Assembly (NCBI GenBank): GCA_963777565.1 | Contig: CAVZQZ010000001.1 | Location: 62,001-126,000 of the forward strand | Source: CALMEC01 sp963777565 | Lineage (GTDB): Bacteria > Actinomycetota > Thermoleophilia > Miltoncostaeales > Miltoncostaeaceae | Reading direction: 5' to 3' | DNA: 64,000 bases | Shown here: piece by piece, positions 24,407 through 32,970 of the stretch | How positions within the stretch are numbered: the stretch's first letter is position 1 | How the letters are laid out: each line of letters opens with the position of its first letter | Position numbers and translations under genes: made by a program | The notes under the pieces: model-generated | The model's input: the letters and a program-made list of their open reading frames with translations, nothing else | What the model was told of the DNA's origin: nothing | Database searches by the model: none

Positions 24407-25165
24407 GTGTCCACACAGGAGCGGTATCGCCTCGGCAGTCTCGGCGACCTCGTCGAGCTCCTCGTCGACGGGTGGGAGATCACGAGCCTGCACTACGCCG
24501 ACGCCTGCGGCACCCCCGACGCCCCCGACGACCGAGCCGCGGCGTTCATCGACCTGGCCCGTCCCGACCAGGGACACCGCGGCCTGTTCATCCCCGATGA
24601 CGACCGCACCTTCTCGCACCGCGCGCTCCTCGGGGTGTTCCGCGAGTCGCCGCACATCTGGAAGCATCGCAGCGCCGCGTCGGTGCGCGATCGGCTCGAG
24701 GAGCTCGTCACGGACGCGCGGCCGGAGCCGGAATCCTGGGGTGAGGTCGCCGACCCCGCCGACCAGCCGCTCGACGTGAGCCCGGCGAGCCTGCGCGGCG
24801 TCGTTGCGCTCGGCCAGATCGAGTCGATCGACGACGTCACGGTCGCGCTGCTGTCGCTCGAGCGCTACCGGGACTTCTCCCGCCTGCGGTACCTTGCTCA
24901 CACGCTCGACCCGGGGCGCCGCGGCTCGCTCGCCGCCCTCGACGTGGTGGCCGTCGACGAACGGGGCCGCCGGTACCGCACCGCGTCGCTCGGCGTCGAA
25001 CGGTCGGGCAACCGGCTGGAGGGGGTCATCGCCCTCGCACCCGGCATCCCGAAGGACACGACGAGCCTCACCGTGAGCATCGGCACCCTCGGCGAACGCG
25101 GGCCCGACGGGATCCTCGGCCCGTGGGTCTTCCCGATCCGCCTGCCGGCGCCCACCAACGTATGA
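24407..25165 (+). CDS. Hypothetical protein
   Basis: A 252-residue protein I do not recognise. It starts at GTG 24407 with a GGGAGGAG site and a TATCCT box at 24375-24380. The N-terminal half is acidic and mixed (RYRLGSLGDLVELLVDGWEITSLHYADAC). The C-terminal half looks like beta-strands (LDVVAVDERGRRYRTASLGVERSG, then TSLTVSIGTLGERG). No signal peptide or membrane segment is visible. Its stop overlaps the dgt start as ATGA, so the two are probably cotranscribed. Confidence 0.65.
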   Translation: MSTQERYRLGSLGDLVELLVDGWEITSLHYADACGTPDAPDDRAAAFIDLARPDQGHRGLFIPDDDRTFSHRALLGVFRESPHIWKHRSAASVRDRLEELVTDARPEPESWGEVADPADQPLDVSPASLRGVVALGQIESIDDVTVALLSLERYRDFSRLRYLAHTLDPGRRGSLAALDVVAVDERGRRYRTASLGVERSGNRLEGVIALAPGIPKDTTSLTVSIGTLGERGPDGILGPWVFPIRLPAPTNV

Positions 25166-26118
25166 GCTCGTCCCGGGCCGCCGGCCCCGAAGCGGCGCGA
25201 CGCGAGGTCGACGAGGAGCCCGACCCCCTGCGCAACGCGTTCCAGCGCGATCGCGACCGCATCATCCACACGAAGGCGTTCCGGCGCCTCAAGCACAAGA
25301 CGCAGGTGTTCATCTCGCCGGAGGGCGACCACTACCGCACGCGGCTCACCCACACGCTCGAGGTCTCCGCGATCGCGCGCACCGTCGCCCGCGCCCTCGC
25401 GCTCAACGAGGACCTCGTAGAGGCGATCACGATGGGCCACGACCTCGGACACGCCCCGTTCGGGCACGCCGGCGAGGCCGCCCTCGACGAGATCCTCAAC
25501 GAGCGCCACGGCCGGCGGTTCCTGCACAACGAGCAGAGTCTTCGTATCGTGGAGCGCGTGGAGCGCGACGGCCGCGGGCTCAACCTGACCGCCGGGGTGC
25601 GCGACGGGATCCTGCATCACACCGGGGCATCGACTCCGGCGACGCTCGAGGGCCAGATCGTGCGCCTCGTCGACCGCGTCGCCTACGTCAACCACGACAT
25701 CGAGGATGCGATCCGCGCCGAGATCATCGACGCCCGGGAACTGCCGGCCGAGGAGCTCGAGGTGCTCGGCGACACCACCAGCAAGCGCATCTCGCGGCTC
25801 GTCGGCGACATCGTGGAGTCGAGTCGCGACGGCGACGAGATCCGCCAGAGCGTCGAAGTGGGGGAGGCGTTTCGCAGGCTGCGGGCGTTCATGTTCGAGC
25901 GGGTGTACCTGGCGCCGCCGAACAGCGACGAGGCCGGCCGGGCTCGCGGCGTCGTGCGGGCGCTGTTCGAGCTGTTCGCGACTTCGCCCGAGCTCGTGCC
26001 CGCCTCGGTCGAGCCCGACCCGGTGACGCGGGTCACGGACTTCGTCTCCGGCATGACCGACCGCTACGCGCTGCGCATCTACCGCGAGGCATTCCTGCCG
26101 CGGGACGCGCCGATCTGA
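25162..26118 (+). CDS. dgt: dGTPase-like HD-domain triphosphohydrolase
   Basis: Hydrolyses dGTP (or other dNTPs) to the nucleoside and triphosphate, trimming dNTP pools. The 318-residue protein has the conserved start DPLRNAFQRDRDRIIHTKAFRRLKHKTQVF, the HD metal site built from RLTHTLEV and GHDLGHAPFGHAGE, and DGILHHTG plus RLVDRVAYVNHDIEDAI. This is the short bacterial dGTPase-like class, often next to dnaG in actinobacteria; dnaG is not in this window. It joins the next gene by a TGATG overlap. Confidence 0.93.
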   Translation: MSSSRAAGPEAARREVDEEPDPLRNAFQRDRDRIIHTKAFRRLKHKTQVFISPEGDHYRTRLTHTLEVSAIARTVARALALNEDLVEAITMGHDLGHAPFGHAGEAALDEILNERHGRRFLHNEQSLRIVERVERDGRGLNLTAGVRDGILHHTGASTPATLEGQIVRLVDRVAYVNHDIEDAIRAEIIDARELPAEELEVLGDTTSKRISRLVGDIVESSRDGDEIRQSVEVGEAFRRLRAFMFERVYLAPPNSDEAGRARGVVRALFELFATSPELVPASVEPDPVTRVTDFVSGMTDRYALRIYREAFLPRDAPI

Positions 26119-26882
26119 TGGCGGAGAACCTCGACCGGGCGGCGGCGGGGTTCGCCGAGGCGGAACGCTATGAGCGCGCACGGCCGCACTACCCCAAGGA
26201 CGCCGTCGACCACCTCTGCGTCATGCTGGCTGTCGGGCCGGGACGGCGCGTGCTGGACCTCGCCGCGGGCACCGGCAAGCTCACCCGCCTGCTCCAGGCC
26301 CGTGGCGCCCAGGTCGTGGCGGTGGAGCCCGTCGACGAGATGCGCGGCCGGCTCATCGACGCCCTCCCCGGCATCCCGGTGTTCGCCGGGACCGCCGAGG
26401 CGATCCCCCTCGGGGATGCCGCGGTCGACGCGGTGACCGTCGCGCAGGCCTTCCATTGGTTCGACGGGCCGTCGGCGATCCGCGAGATCCACCGGGTGTT
26501 GCGTCCCGATGGGCGGCTTGGGCTCTTGTGGAACGTGATGGACCAGACGGTGCCGTGGGTGGAGCGCCTACAGGAGCGGATCCATCGCCATCGCGGCGCG
26601 AACCCCTGGTACACCGGCCACGGCTGGCGGCGGGCCTTCGACGCTGCCGCGGAGTTCTCGCCGCTCGAGCACCGGGCATTTCGCAACGTCCAGATGGTCG
26701 ACCCTGCCGGCCTGATCGACCGGATCGCCTCGATCAGCTTCATCGCGACCCTCCCGTTGGCACAACGCGAGGCGGTGTTCGCCGACGCGCTCGACGTCCT
26801 CGCGGCGCACGGGGTTCCCGGGCCGGACGGCCGCTTCGAGATCCCGTACGTCACCGACGTGTTTTGGTGTGGCCGGCGCTAG
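26118..26882 (+). CDS. Class I SAM-dependent methyltransferase
   Basis: A 254-residue Methyltransf_11-type enzyme. Motif I is RVLDLAAGTGKLTRLL, followed by an acidic residue in VVAVEPVDEMR, and motif IV is AVTVAQAFHWF with the characteristic HWF. Substrate unknown; proteins of this form methylate small molecules. It ends the recO-to-here rightward run, converging on the CDF transporter with seven bases between stops. Confidence 0.85.
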   Translation: MAENLDRAAAGFAEAERYERARPHYPKDAVDHLCVMLAVGPGRRVLDLAAGTGKLTRLLQARGAQVVAVEPVDEMRGRLIDALPGIPVFAGTAEAIPLGDAAVDAVTVAQAFHWFDGPSAIREIHRVLRPDGRLGLLWNVMDQTVPWVERLQERIHRHRGANPWYTGHGWRRAFDAAAEFSPLEHRAFRNVQMVDPAGLIDRIASISFIATLPLAQREAVFADALDVLAAHGVPGPDGRFEIPYVTDVFWCGRR

Positions 26883-26889
26883 CGGGTGG

Positions 26890-28269
26890 TCAGGTGCCGG
26901 GCCCGGTGTCGGCGGGCTCGGTGTGGACCAGCACGTCGTGCAGCTCGGGCACCTCCTGCCGAAGCCGGGAGCGCACCTCCCCGCCGATCTCGTGCGCGCT
27001 CACCAGCGACCGACTGCCCTCCAGGCCAAGCGTCAGGTAGGCGACCAGGTCGCCGCCGCTCACCATGAACCGAAGCTCCACCGGCTCGGCTCCGGTGAGC
27101 TGACGCACCACCCGGCGGACCTCGCGGTCGGTGTCCGCAACGTCGGCAGCCGCCGGTTGGGCCGCGGTGATCGCCTCGTCGAGGGGTTCGAGGTGCGTCG
27201 TGACGTTCGCGACCTCCGGCAGGGCGTGTCCGATCGCCCGCTCCACCTCGTTCGCGAGCGCATGGGCCTCGTCGAGGGTCGCGTCACCGGGAACCTTGAG
27301 GTGGAGGGACACCTCGGTGCGACCGCCGGCGCGCACCACCCTGACGTTGTGGATCTCACGGACCCCCGGCACCGCGAGGGCCGCCGCCAGCACACGGTCG
27401 TTCACGCTGTCGGCCGCCCGCCCGGGCTCGACATGCACCACCACGTCGCTCTCCGGCAACGCTGCGAGCACCGCCGCCTCCACCGCGTCGGCCGCCGCGT
27501 GGCCCTCGGCGAGAGCAGCCGACGGCGACACCGAGATCACGACGTCGGCGAAATGCCGGCCGGCGGCATGGCGCATCCGGAGGCGATCGAGGGTGATGGC
27601 CGGTGCCAGCGCCTCGATGGCGTCCCGGGCGTCTCGCTCGGCGCGATCCGGCGTGCGGTCCATCAGCACGTCCGCATTGGCCTTCGCGATCCTGCCTGCG
27701 GCAGTGAGCACCAGGATCGCCACGAACAGCGCGGCGACGGCATCCGCCTTCGGGTATCCGGCGCGCGTCATCACGAGGCCGACGAGGACCGCGAGCGTGC
27801 CGGCGAAGTCGCCCCCGAAGTGCACCGCATTGCTGAGCAGGGCCGGGCTCCCGAAGCGCCGCGCGGTGCGCAGTGACACGAGTGTGCGGCTCGCGTCGAT
27901 GACGATGACCAGACCGATCACTGCGAACGCGTACCAGGCGGCGTCGACCTCGACGGGGGAATCGTCGGTGAGCCGTTGGATGGCATGGATCGCGATGAAG
28001 AGGCTCACGCCTCCAAGAATGAGGCCCTCGACGAGCGCGGACAGATGCTCGGCCTTGCCATGACCCCACGCGTGGGAGGCGTCAGCCGGTCGTCCGGCGA
28101 CGCCGACCGCGAAGAACGTCAGGAGCGCCGCGATCAGATCGGTGCCGGAGTGGGCGGCCTCCGAGACCAGCCCGAGGCTGTTGGTGGAGAGGCCCGCGGC
28201 GAGCTTCAGCGCGATCAGGCAACAGGCGGCGACCACCGAGACCAACGCGGTGCGTCGTGCGGGCGACAT
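26890..28269 (-). CDS. Cation diffusion facilitator transporter with three tandem C-terminal domains
   Basis: A 459-residue CDF exporter of divalent cations. The membrane part (residues 1 to about 205) has six segments with the metal sites AAHSGTD and VHFGGD, plus HAWGHGKAEHLSALVEG, the family signature. Instead of one ferredoxin-like cytoplasmic domain there appear to be three in tandem, each about 80 residues and each closing with the same pattern: VVVHVEP, VTTHLEP and VLVHTEP. ATG 28269 is used; GTG 28287 in frame is an alternative and no clear ribosome site decides. The metal is probably zinc, iron or manganese, but unproven. Confidence 0.88.
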   Translation of the reverse strand: MSPARRTALVSVVAACCLIALKLAAGLSTNSLGLVSEAAHSGTDLIAALLTFFAVGVAGRPADASHAWGHGKAEHLSALVEGLILGGVSLFIAIHAIQRLTDDSPVEVDAAWYAFAVIGLVIVIDASRTLVSLRTARRFGSPALLSNAVHFGGDFAGTLAVLVGLVMTRAGYPKADAVAALFVAILVLTAAGRIAKANADVLMDRTPDRAERDARDAIEALAPAITLDRLRMRHAAGRHFADVVISVSPSAALAEGHAAADAVEAAVLAALPESDVVVHVEPGRAADSVNDRVLAAALAVPGVREIHNVRVVRAGGRTEVSLHLKVPGDATLDEAHALANEVERAIGHALPEVANVTTHLEPLDEAITAAQPAAADVADTDREVRRVVRQLTGAEPVELRFMVSGGDLVAYLTLGLEGSRSLVSAHEIGGEVRSRLRQEVPELHDVLVHTEPADTGPGT

Positions 28270-28459
28270 CGCGCGCAATGCTCGCACGTCGTCCGGGGGT
28301 GTTCGTATTGTCGAGGTTTCAGATGCGATCTTCACATTCTTCAAACATTTTCGGTGCCCATCACGGGCCCCGACGCGAGATGGTGACGACGCCCGCATTT
28401 GCGGATGCCCGGTGGACGGACCCGTCCGAGCGTCCGATGACGAAAGGAGCACCCCGCCC

Positions 28460-28990
28460 ATGAGACGATGGATCATGACGGCCGCAACTCCGGTGGTTAT
28501 CGCCTGCGCAGGCACCGGACCCGCCCTGGCCGCAGACCCGCTTCTCGCGCCTGAGCCGGCCTGTCCGGATCAGGGCAGCGACGGCGCCACCCCGGTACGG
28601 CAGGAGGCGGCGATGCGCTGCCTCGTCAACTTCGCGCGGCGGGCCGCCGGGCTCTCGCCGCTCGCGCCGTCCCGCAAGCTCAACCGATCGGCCCACCTGA
28701 AGTCGCGGCTCATCGCCCGGTGCGGCACGCTCACCCACTCTCCGTGCGGGCGTGTCTGGTACAGCGTCTTCAAAGCCGTCGGGTTCTCGGGGAGCTACTA
28801 CGAGAACCTGGCCGCCGGGGACGGTACCACCCCGCGGGCCGCGATGGCGATGTGGCTTCAGTCGCCGGGCCACCGCCAGGCGCTGCTCGCGGCCGACGCC
28901 ACCGTCGTCGGGTCCGATGTGCGGCTGGGAGCCATGATCGACGGCTCGCGCGGGGCCCTGTGGACCCTGCACATCGGCCGGCCTGTCTAA
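28460..28990 (+). CDS. Secreted CAP/SCP-domain protein
   Basis: A 176-residue exported protein starting at ATG 28460 with an AAAGGAG site nine bases before it. Residues 1-24 form a signal peptide ending ALA. The CAP domain follows, with NFARRAAGLSPL, YYENLAAG and WLQSPGHRQALL, the usual SCP-like landmarks including the His of the GHR motif. Two Cys pairs suggest disulfides. Bacterial CAP proteins are extracellular and their functions are poorly known. It is divergent from the CDF gene; the 190-base gap between them includes an A/T-rich run at 28330-28352. Confidence 0.8.
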   Translation: MRRWIMTAATPVVIACAGTGPALAADPLLAPEPACPDQGSDGATPVRQEAAMRCLVNFARRAAGLSPLAPSRKLNRSAHLKSRLIARCGTLTHSPCGRVWYSVFKAVGFSGSYYENLAAGDGTTPRAAMAMWLQSPGHRQALLAADATVVGSDVRLGAMIDGSRGALWTLHIGRPV

Positions 28991-29009
28991 GCGCCAGCCA
29001 AACTCCTCG

Positions 29010-29888
29010 CTACCCGTCGCCCTCCGCCGCGCCGCGCTCGCGGAGGAACCGCTCGAACTCCGCGGCGATCGCGTCACCCGACGGAAGCGGCCCGAAGGAC
29101 TGGTCTTCCTCGCGGTCGTAGGCCCGCTCCAGGTCGGCCACGAGGTTCGCGGCCTGCGGGTTGCGCTTGACGGCGTCGTCGACCTGCTCCTCGAAGTGCG
29201 TCACCGCCTGCTCGAGGTCCGCCAAGCTCACCCCGATCCCGGTGAGCGTCTGCGTCGCCCGAAGCAGCGCCAGTGCGGCGTTCGGGCTGGGCGCCGCGCC
29301 GACGTAGTGCGGCACCGCCGCCCAGAGCGACGCCGACCGGAACCCCCGGTCCACCGCGGCGGCGTGCAGGGTGCCGACGATCCCAGTGGGTCCCTCGTAG
29401 TCCGGGCGTCGCAGGTTGAGCGGCTCCAGGAGGTCGGCGGGCGCCGAGAGCCCGCTGATCCGGACGGGACGGGTGTGGGGGACATCCGCCAGCAGCGCCC
29501 CGAAGGTCACCACGAGCTCGACCTTGAGCTCGGCGGCCAGATCGAGGATCCCGCGGGTGAGGGTGGGCCAGCGCATCGAGGGCTCGATGCCGTTCACGAG
29601 GATCAGCTGACGCTCGTTCTCCGCGGTGGTCTCCAGCAACTCGATCTGCGGCCAGTCGATGGGGTCCTGCAGGTCGCCGTTCGCGATGTGGATTCGGGGT
29701 CGGTGGCTCTGGAAGTCGAAGAACTCCTCGGGATCCACGGTCGCGAATCGTTCGGCCTTCAGCGCCGCCTGGAGGTACCCGACCGCGAACGTCGCCGCCT
29801 CGCCGGCGTCGTTCCAACCCTTGAAGGCGGCGACCAAGACCGGCGAGCGCAACTCGGTCGGGCGCCGCTCCCAGCGCAAGGATTCCAC
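29010..29888 (-). CDS. PAC2 family protein (proteasome-assembly-chaperone-like)
   Basis: About 292 residues of the PAC2 fold found in actinobacteria and archaea, related to proteasome assembly chaperones. Landmarks are LVAAFKGWNDAGEAAT, the strands around PQIELL and QLILVNGIEPSMRW, TFGALLADVPHTRPV, and GIVGTLHAAAVDRGF. GTG 29888 is chosen because a TACCGT box ends seven bases before it; GTG 29897 in frame is the alternative but overlaps that box. No proteasome gene is in the window, so a role in proteasome assembly is not supported here. Confidence 0.85.
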   Translation of the reverse strand: MESLRWERRPTELRSPVLVAAFKGWNDAGEAATFAVGYLQAALKAERFATVDPEEFFDFQSHRPRIHIANGDLQDPIDWPQIELLETTAENERQLILVNGIEPSMRWPTLTRGILDLAAELKVELVVTFGALLADVPHTRPVRISGLSAPADLLEPLNLRRPDYEGPTGIVGTLHAAAVDRGFRSASLWAAVPHYVGAAPSPNAALALLRATQTLTGIGVSLADLEQAVTHFEEQVDDAVKRNPQAANLVADLERAYDREEDQSFGPLPSGDAIAAEFERFLRERGAAEGDG

Positions 29889-29895
29889 GCGATCC

Positions 29896-29901
29896 ACGGT
29901 A
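29896..29901 (-). promoter_or_regulatory. -10 box of the PAC2 gene
   Basis: TACCGT on the minus strand, with seven bases before GTG 29888 and no ribosome site between. Transcription would start at the start codon, giving a leaderless message. Confidence 0.5.
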
Positions 29902-29956
29902 CACGATGGACGGTGAGGGCCGTCTTCGCAGCGGGGGTACGCGCTCCGGCGGAGGG

Positions 29957-30673
29957 TTACGACGTCCGGGCGGCGCGGAAGCGCCGGGCGGCGTCGACGA
30001 GCGCGTCGAACAGCGCCAGGTCCTCGCCTTCCTCGGGATGCCACTGCACGCCGAGCGCAAACGACAGGGCGGGATCCTCGATGGCCTCGATCGTGCCGTC
30101 GTCGGCCCAGGCGACCGGTGCGAGGCCGTCCCCCACGGCGGCCGCTGCCTGGTGATGGTGCGACTTCACCGGCGCGCGCGGACCGAGGATCCGCTCCAGG
30201 AGGCTGTCGGGAGCGATCTCCACCGGGTGCTCCGAGAACTCGCCGATCACCTCCCTGTGCCCGTTGTGCTCGGTCGCCTCCGGGAGGTGCTGCACGAGGC
30301 TCCCACCCCGGGCGACGTTCAGCACCTGCATTCCGCGGCAGATGGCGAGGACGGGCAGGTCGCGCGCGAGGGCCGCGGTGAGCAGGATCAGCTCGGCGCG
30401 ATCGCGCTCGGGCTGCGGGTGCTGGGTCTCGACGTGCGCCGCGGCGCCGTAGGCGGCGGGGTCGATGTCGTTTCCGCCCGCGAGGACCAGGGCGTCGATG
30501 GCGTCCAGGGTCTCCTCGACGCCGTGCTCGGTCGGCGGGATCAGGAGCGTCCGCCCGCCCGCCTGGTGAATCGCGTCCACGTACACCCAGCCGACCACGG
30601 CGGCCTTGCCCTCCCAGACCGCCCAGCGGGCACGCTCGGCGTAGGAGGTCAGTCCGATGAGGGGGACGCCCAT
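29957..30673 (-). CDS. Class-I glutamine amidotransferase-like hydrolase (peptidase C26, PuuD type)
   Basis: A 238-residue gamma-glutamyl hydrolase-family enzyme. The nucleophile elbow is LAICRGMQVLNV (catalytic Cys), and the His/Glu pair lies in GVQWHPEE. PuuD-type members cleave gamma-glutamyl-GABA in putrescine breakdown. No other polyamine gene is nearby, so the substrate is inferred from the family only. ATG 30673 is preceded by a CAGAAT box seven bases upstream, again fitting a leaderless message. Confidence 0.88.
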   Translation of the reverse strand: MGVPLIGLTSYAERARWAVWEGKAAVVGWVYVDAIHQAGGRTLLIPPTEHGVEETLDAIDALVLAGGNDIDPAAYGAAAHVETQHPQPERDRAELILLTAALARDLPVLAICRGMQVLNVARGGSLVQHLPEATEHNGHREVIGEFSEHPVEIAPDSLLERILGPRAPVKSHHHQAAAAVGDGLAPVAWADDGTIEAIEDPALSFALGVQWHPEEGEDLALFDALVDAARRFRAARTS

Positions 30674-30897
30674 CGGACTGATTCTGCCAGGTGGCCGACG
30701 CGGCCCATTGGGCGGTCGTGCATGGTGGCGCTCGTCTCGTGCAGACGCACTGCGTCGCGTGGCGTGGCGGCCCGCATCATGCGGACCGCGCGCCGAACGT
30801 CGCTCGGGTCAGCCGACCCAGGTCGCCTCGTAGGACCACTGTGGACTTCGCACCAGAGACCTCCCTGTCTCTCACTTGCTGGACGGAATATCGGCAG

Positions 30898-31779
30898 TTA
30901 CTGGAGTTTTCTTGAGTGATTCCCGCGGTTGTGGTTCATCGTGAGGCGGTCCTCTGCGATCTGGACCGCGGCTGGATTGCGGTCGACCAGCACGTAGCGC
31001 CGTCCGAGCGCGGCGGCCACGGCGCCGAGGGTGCCCGACCCGCAGAAGAAGTCCAGGCACCAGTCCCCCGGCGCGGTGGAGGCGCTGACCATGCGCCGCA
31101 CGATGCCCTCGGGCTTCTGGGTGGGGTACCCCGTACGCTCGTGGGAGTTGGTCGGCACGATCGTGTGCCACCACACGTCGGTCGGCAGCTTCCCCCGCGC
31201 GGCCTTCTCGCGCGTCACCAGGCCCGGCGCCATGTACGGCTCGCGGTCGACGGCCTGCGCGTCGAAGTGGTAGCGATCCGGGTCGCGCACGTAGACCAGG
31301 ATCGTGTCGTGCTTCGCTGGCCAGCGCCGGCGTGAGCGGCCACCGTAGTCGTAGGCCCACACGATCTCGTTGAGGAACCCCTGGCGGCCGAAGATCTCGT
31401 CCAGGGCGACCTTCACGTAATGGGCCTCCCGCCAGTCCAGATGCACGTACAGCGTGCCGCGATCCGAGAGCAGGCGGCGCGCCTCGACGAGGTGGGGGCG
31501 CAGGAACCCCAGGTAGTCGTCGAAGGCGTCGTCGTATGCCTCGCTGGCGATCGGCTCGGTCCGGTAGGTCCGGCCGCCGAACCCGACGTGCCGGCCGTCG
31601 GGATCAGCGCTGGCGCGCACCGATCGCAGCTCCCGCCGGCGCCCGGTGTTGAACGGCGGGTCGATCGCGATGAGGGTGAATACCCCGTCCGGCAGCCGGG
31701 GCAGGACCTCGGCCGCCTCGCCCCGGATCAGCAGGTCGTCGTCGAGTACGAGGTCGGTGCCGGCGGTCAGGCGCCTCAC
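30898..31779 (-). CDS. Site-specific DNA methyltransferase (beta-class N6-adenine/N4-cytosine)
   Basis: A 293-residue DNA amino-methyltransferase. The catalytic motif IV, AIDPPFNTG, is at residues 38-46 and the SAM-binding motif I, DFFCGSGTLGAVA, is near the C-terminus (about 245). The order catalytic motif, target region, motif X then motif I defines the beta class, which also contains CcrM. A TGYPTQKPEGIVRRMV segment marks motif X. No restriction endonuclease or specificity subunit is adjacent, so it looks like an orphan. GTG 31779 overlaps the upstream permease stop as GTGA, implying cotranslation. Confidence 0.9.
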   Translation of the reverse strand: MRRLTAGTDLVLDDDLLIRGEAAEVLPRLPDGVFTLIAIDPPFNTGRRRELRSVRASADPDGRHVGFGGRTYRTEPIASEAYDDAFDDYLGFLRPHLVEARRLLSDRGTLYVHLDWREAHYVKVALDEIFGRQGFLNEIVWAYDYGGRSRRRWPAKHDTILVYVRDPDRYHFDAQAVDREPYMAPGLVTREKAARGKLPTDVWWHTIVPTNSHERTGYPTQKPEGIVRRMVSASTAPGDWCLDFFCGSGTLGAVAAALGRRYVLVDRNPAAVQIAEDRLTMNHNRGNHSRKLQ

Positions 31780-32921
31780 GTCGGTGCGGCGGGCTCGCCG
31801 GGAGGCGGGGGAGGGGTCTCCGCGTCCTCCGGCGAACGTGACGGTCGGTGCGCCCACCAGTCCTGCACCAGGATCTTGATCATCGATCCGACCGGGATCG
31901 CGATCAGCGCGCCGAAGATGCCGAGCAGCTGCGCACCCAGCAGCACGGCGATCAGCACGAGCAGCGGGTTGAGGCTCGTGGTGCGCCGCATGACGAGGGG
32001 TTGCACGAAGTGGTTCTCGACCTGCTGATAGACGAGGAAGAACGCGGCGACGGCCACACCCGTCGGCCAGCCGCTGAAGAACGCGACGGCGACGGCGGGA
32101 ATCGCGCCGACGGTTGCTCCGACCAGTGGCACCAGGTCGGCGATCCCCACCCAGAACGCGAGCGCGGCGGCGGCGGGGATGTCGAGGATCGTGAGCGCGA
32201 TGTAGGCGGCGATGCCGGCGATGATGCTCACGACGAGGTTGCCGGTGACGTAGCCGCCGACGCTCTTGTACATACGGTCGAGCACGTCCATCGCCCTCGC
32301 GCGATGCCGGCTCGGGAGGATCTCGACCGTCTGGTTGCGTAGGGTTCGGCCGTAGATGAGGAAGAGGAACGTGAGCACGAGCACGGTGATGCCGCCGACC
32401 AGGCCCGAGAGCAGCGTCTTGGCGACGTCGACGGCGGTACCGGCCCCTCCGAGCCGGTCCGGCAGGTCGTTCACGAACTCCTTGAGGCGGTCCACGAGGT
32501 CGAACCGCCGGTCGAGGTCCTGGACGAGGCTCGTCCGGCCGAGGCGGTCGACGTAGCCGGGGGCGTCGTCGGCGAGTTGCTGGCCGGCGTCGATGAGGGG
32601 CGGCACCAGCAGCAGGCCCACGCCGGCGGTGACCAGGAGGCCGATCAGGAACGTCAGCGAGATCGCCGGCACCCGCCGCAGGCGCAGCCATCGCTGGAAC
32701 GCGTCGACGGCCGGGTTGAGCGCGACGGCCAGGAACATCGCGATCAGCACCCACGTGATGATCCGCTTGGAAAGCCACAGCAGCCACAGCGACGCGAGGA
32801 CCACCACGATGATCCCGACGATTGTCAGCACGGCGCGGGGCCGGATCGACGTGATCGCGATCCGCGCGGACGGTGGGTCGGCGGCGCCGCTCGGACGCTC
32901 GCGCGTGGGCGGGGAGCTCAC
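31776..32921 (-). CDS. AI-2E family (PerM-like) membrane transporter
   Basis: A 381-residue membrane protein of the AI-2E/PerM family, with about eight membrane segments and family motifs such as VLIAMFLAVALNPAVD and MRRTTSLNPLLVLIAVLLGAQLLGIFGALIAIPV near the C-terminus, then a Pro-rich cytoplasmic tail. Family members export AI-2 or act as Na+/H+ antiporters; the substrate here is unknown. GTG 32921 follows a TAACAT box by six bases, supporting this start. It forms a two-gene unit with the DNA methyltransferase. Confidence 0.87.
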   Translation of the reverse strand: MSSPPTRERPSGAADPPSARIAITSIRPRAVLTIVGIIVVVLASLWLLWLSKRIITWVLIAMFLAVALNPAVDAFQRWLRLRRVPAISLTFLIGLLVTAGVGLLLVPPLIDAGQQLADDAPGYVDRLGRTSLVQDLDRRFDLVDRLKEFVNDLPDRLGGAGTAVDVAKTLLSGLVGGITVLVLTFLFLIYGRTLRNQTVEILPSRHRARAMDVLDRMYKSVGGYVTGNLVVSIIAGIAAYIALTILDIPAAAALAFWVGIADLVPLVGATVGAIPAVAVAFFSGWPTGVAVAAFFLVYQQVENHFVQPLVMRRTTSLNPLLVLIAVLLGAQLLGIFGALIAIPVGSMIKILVQDWWAHRPSRSPEDAETPPPPPGEPAAPT

Positions 32922-32927
32922 ATGGCC

Positions 32928-32933
32928 ATGTTA
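32928..32933 (-). promoter_or_regulatory. -10 box of the AI-2E transporter/methyltransferase unit
   Basis: TAACAT on the minus strand, six bases before GTG 32921, with no room for a leader or ribosome site. Confidence 0.5.
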
Positions 32934-32970
32934 GGTGCGCCCTCCGACGTCCCCGCCCGTCCTCGCCGGT

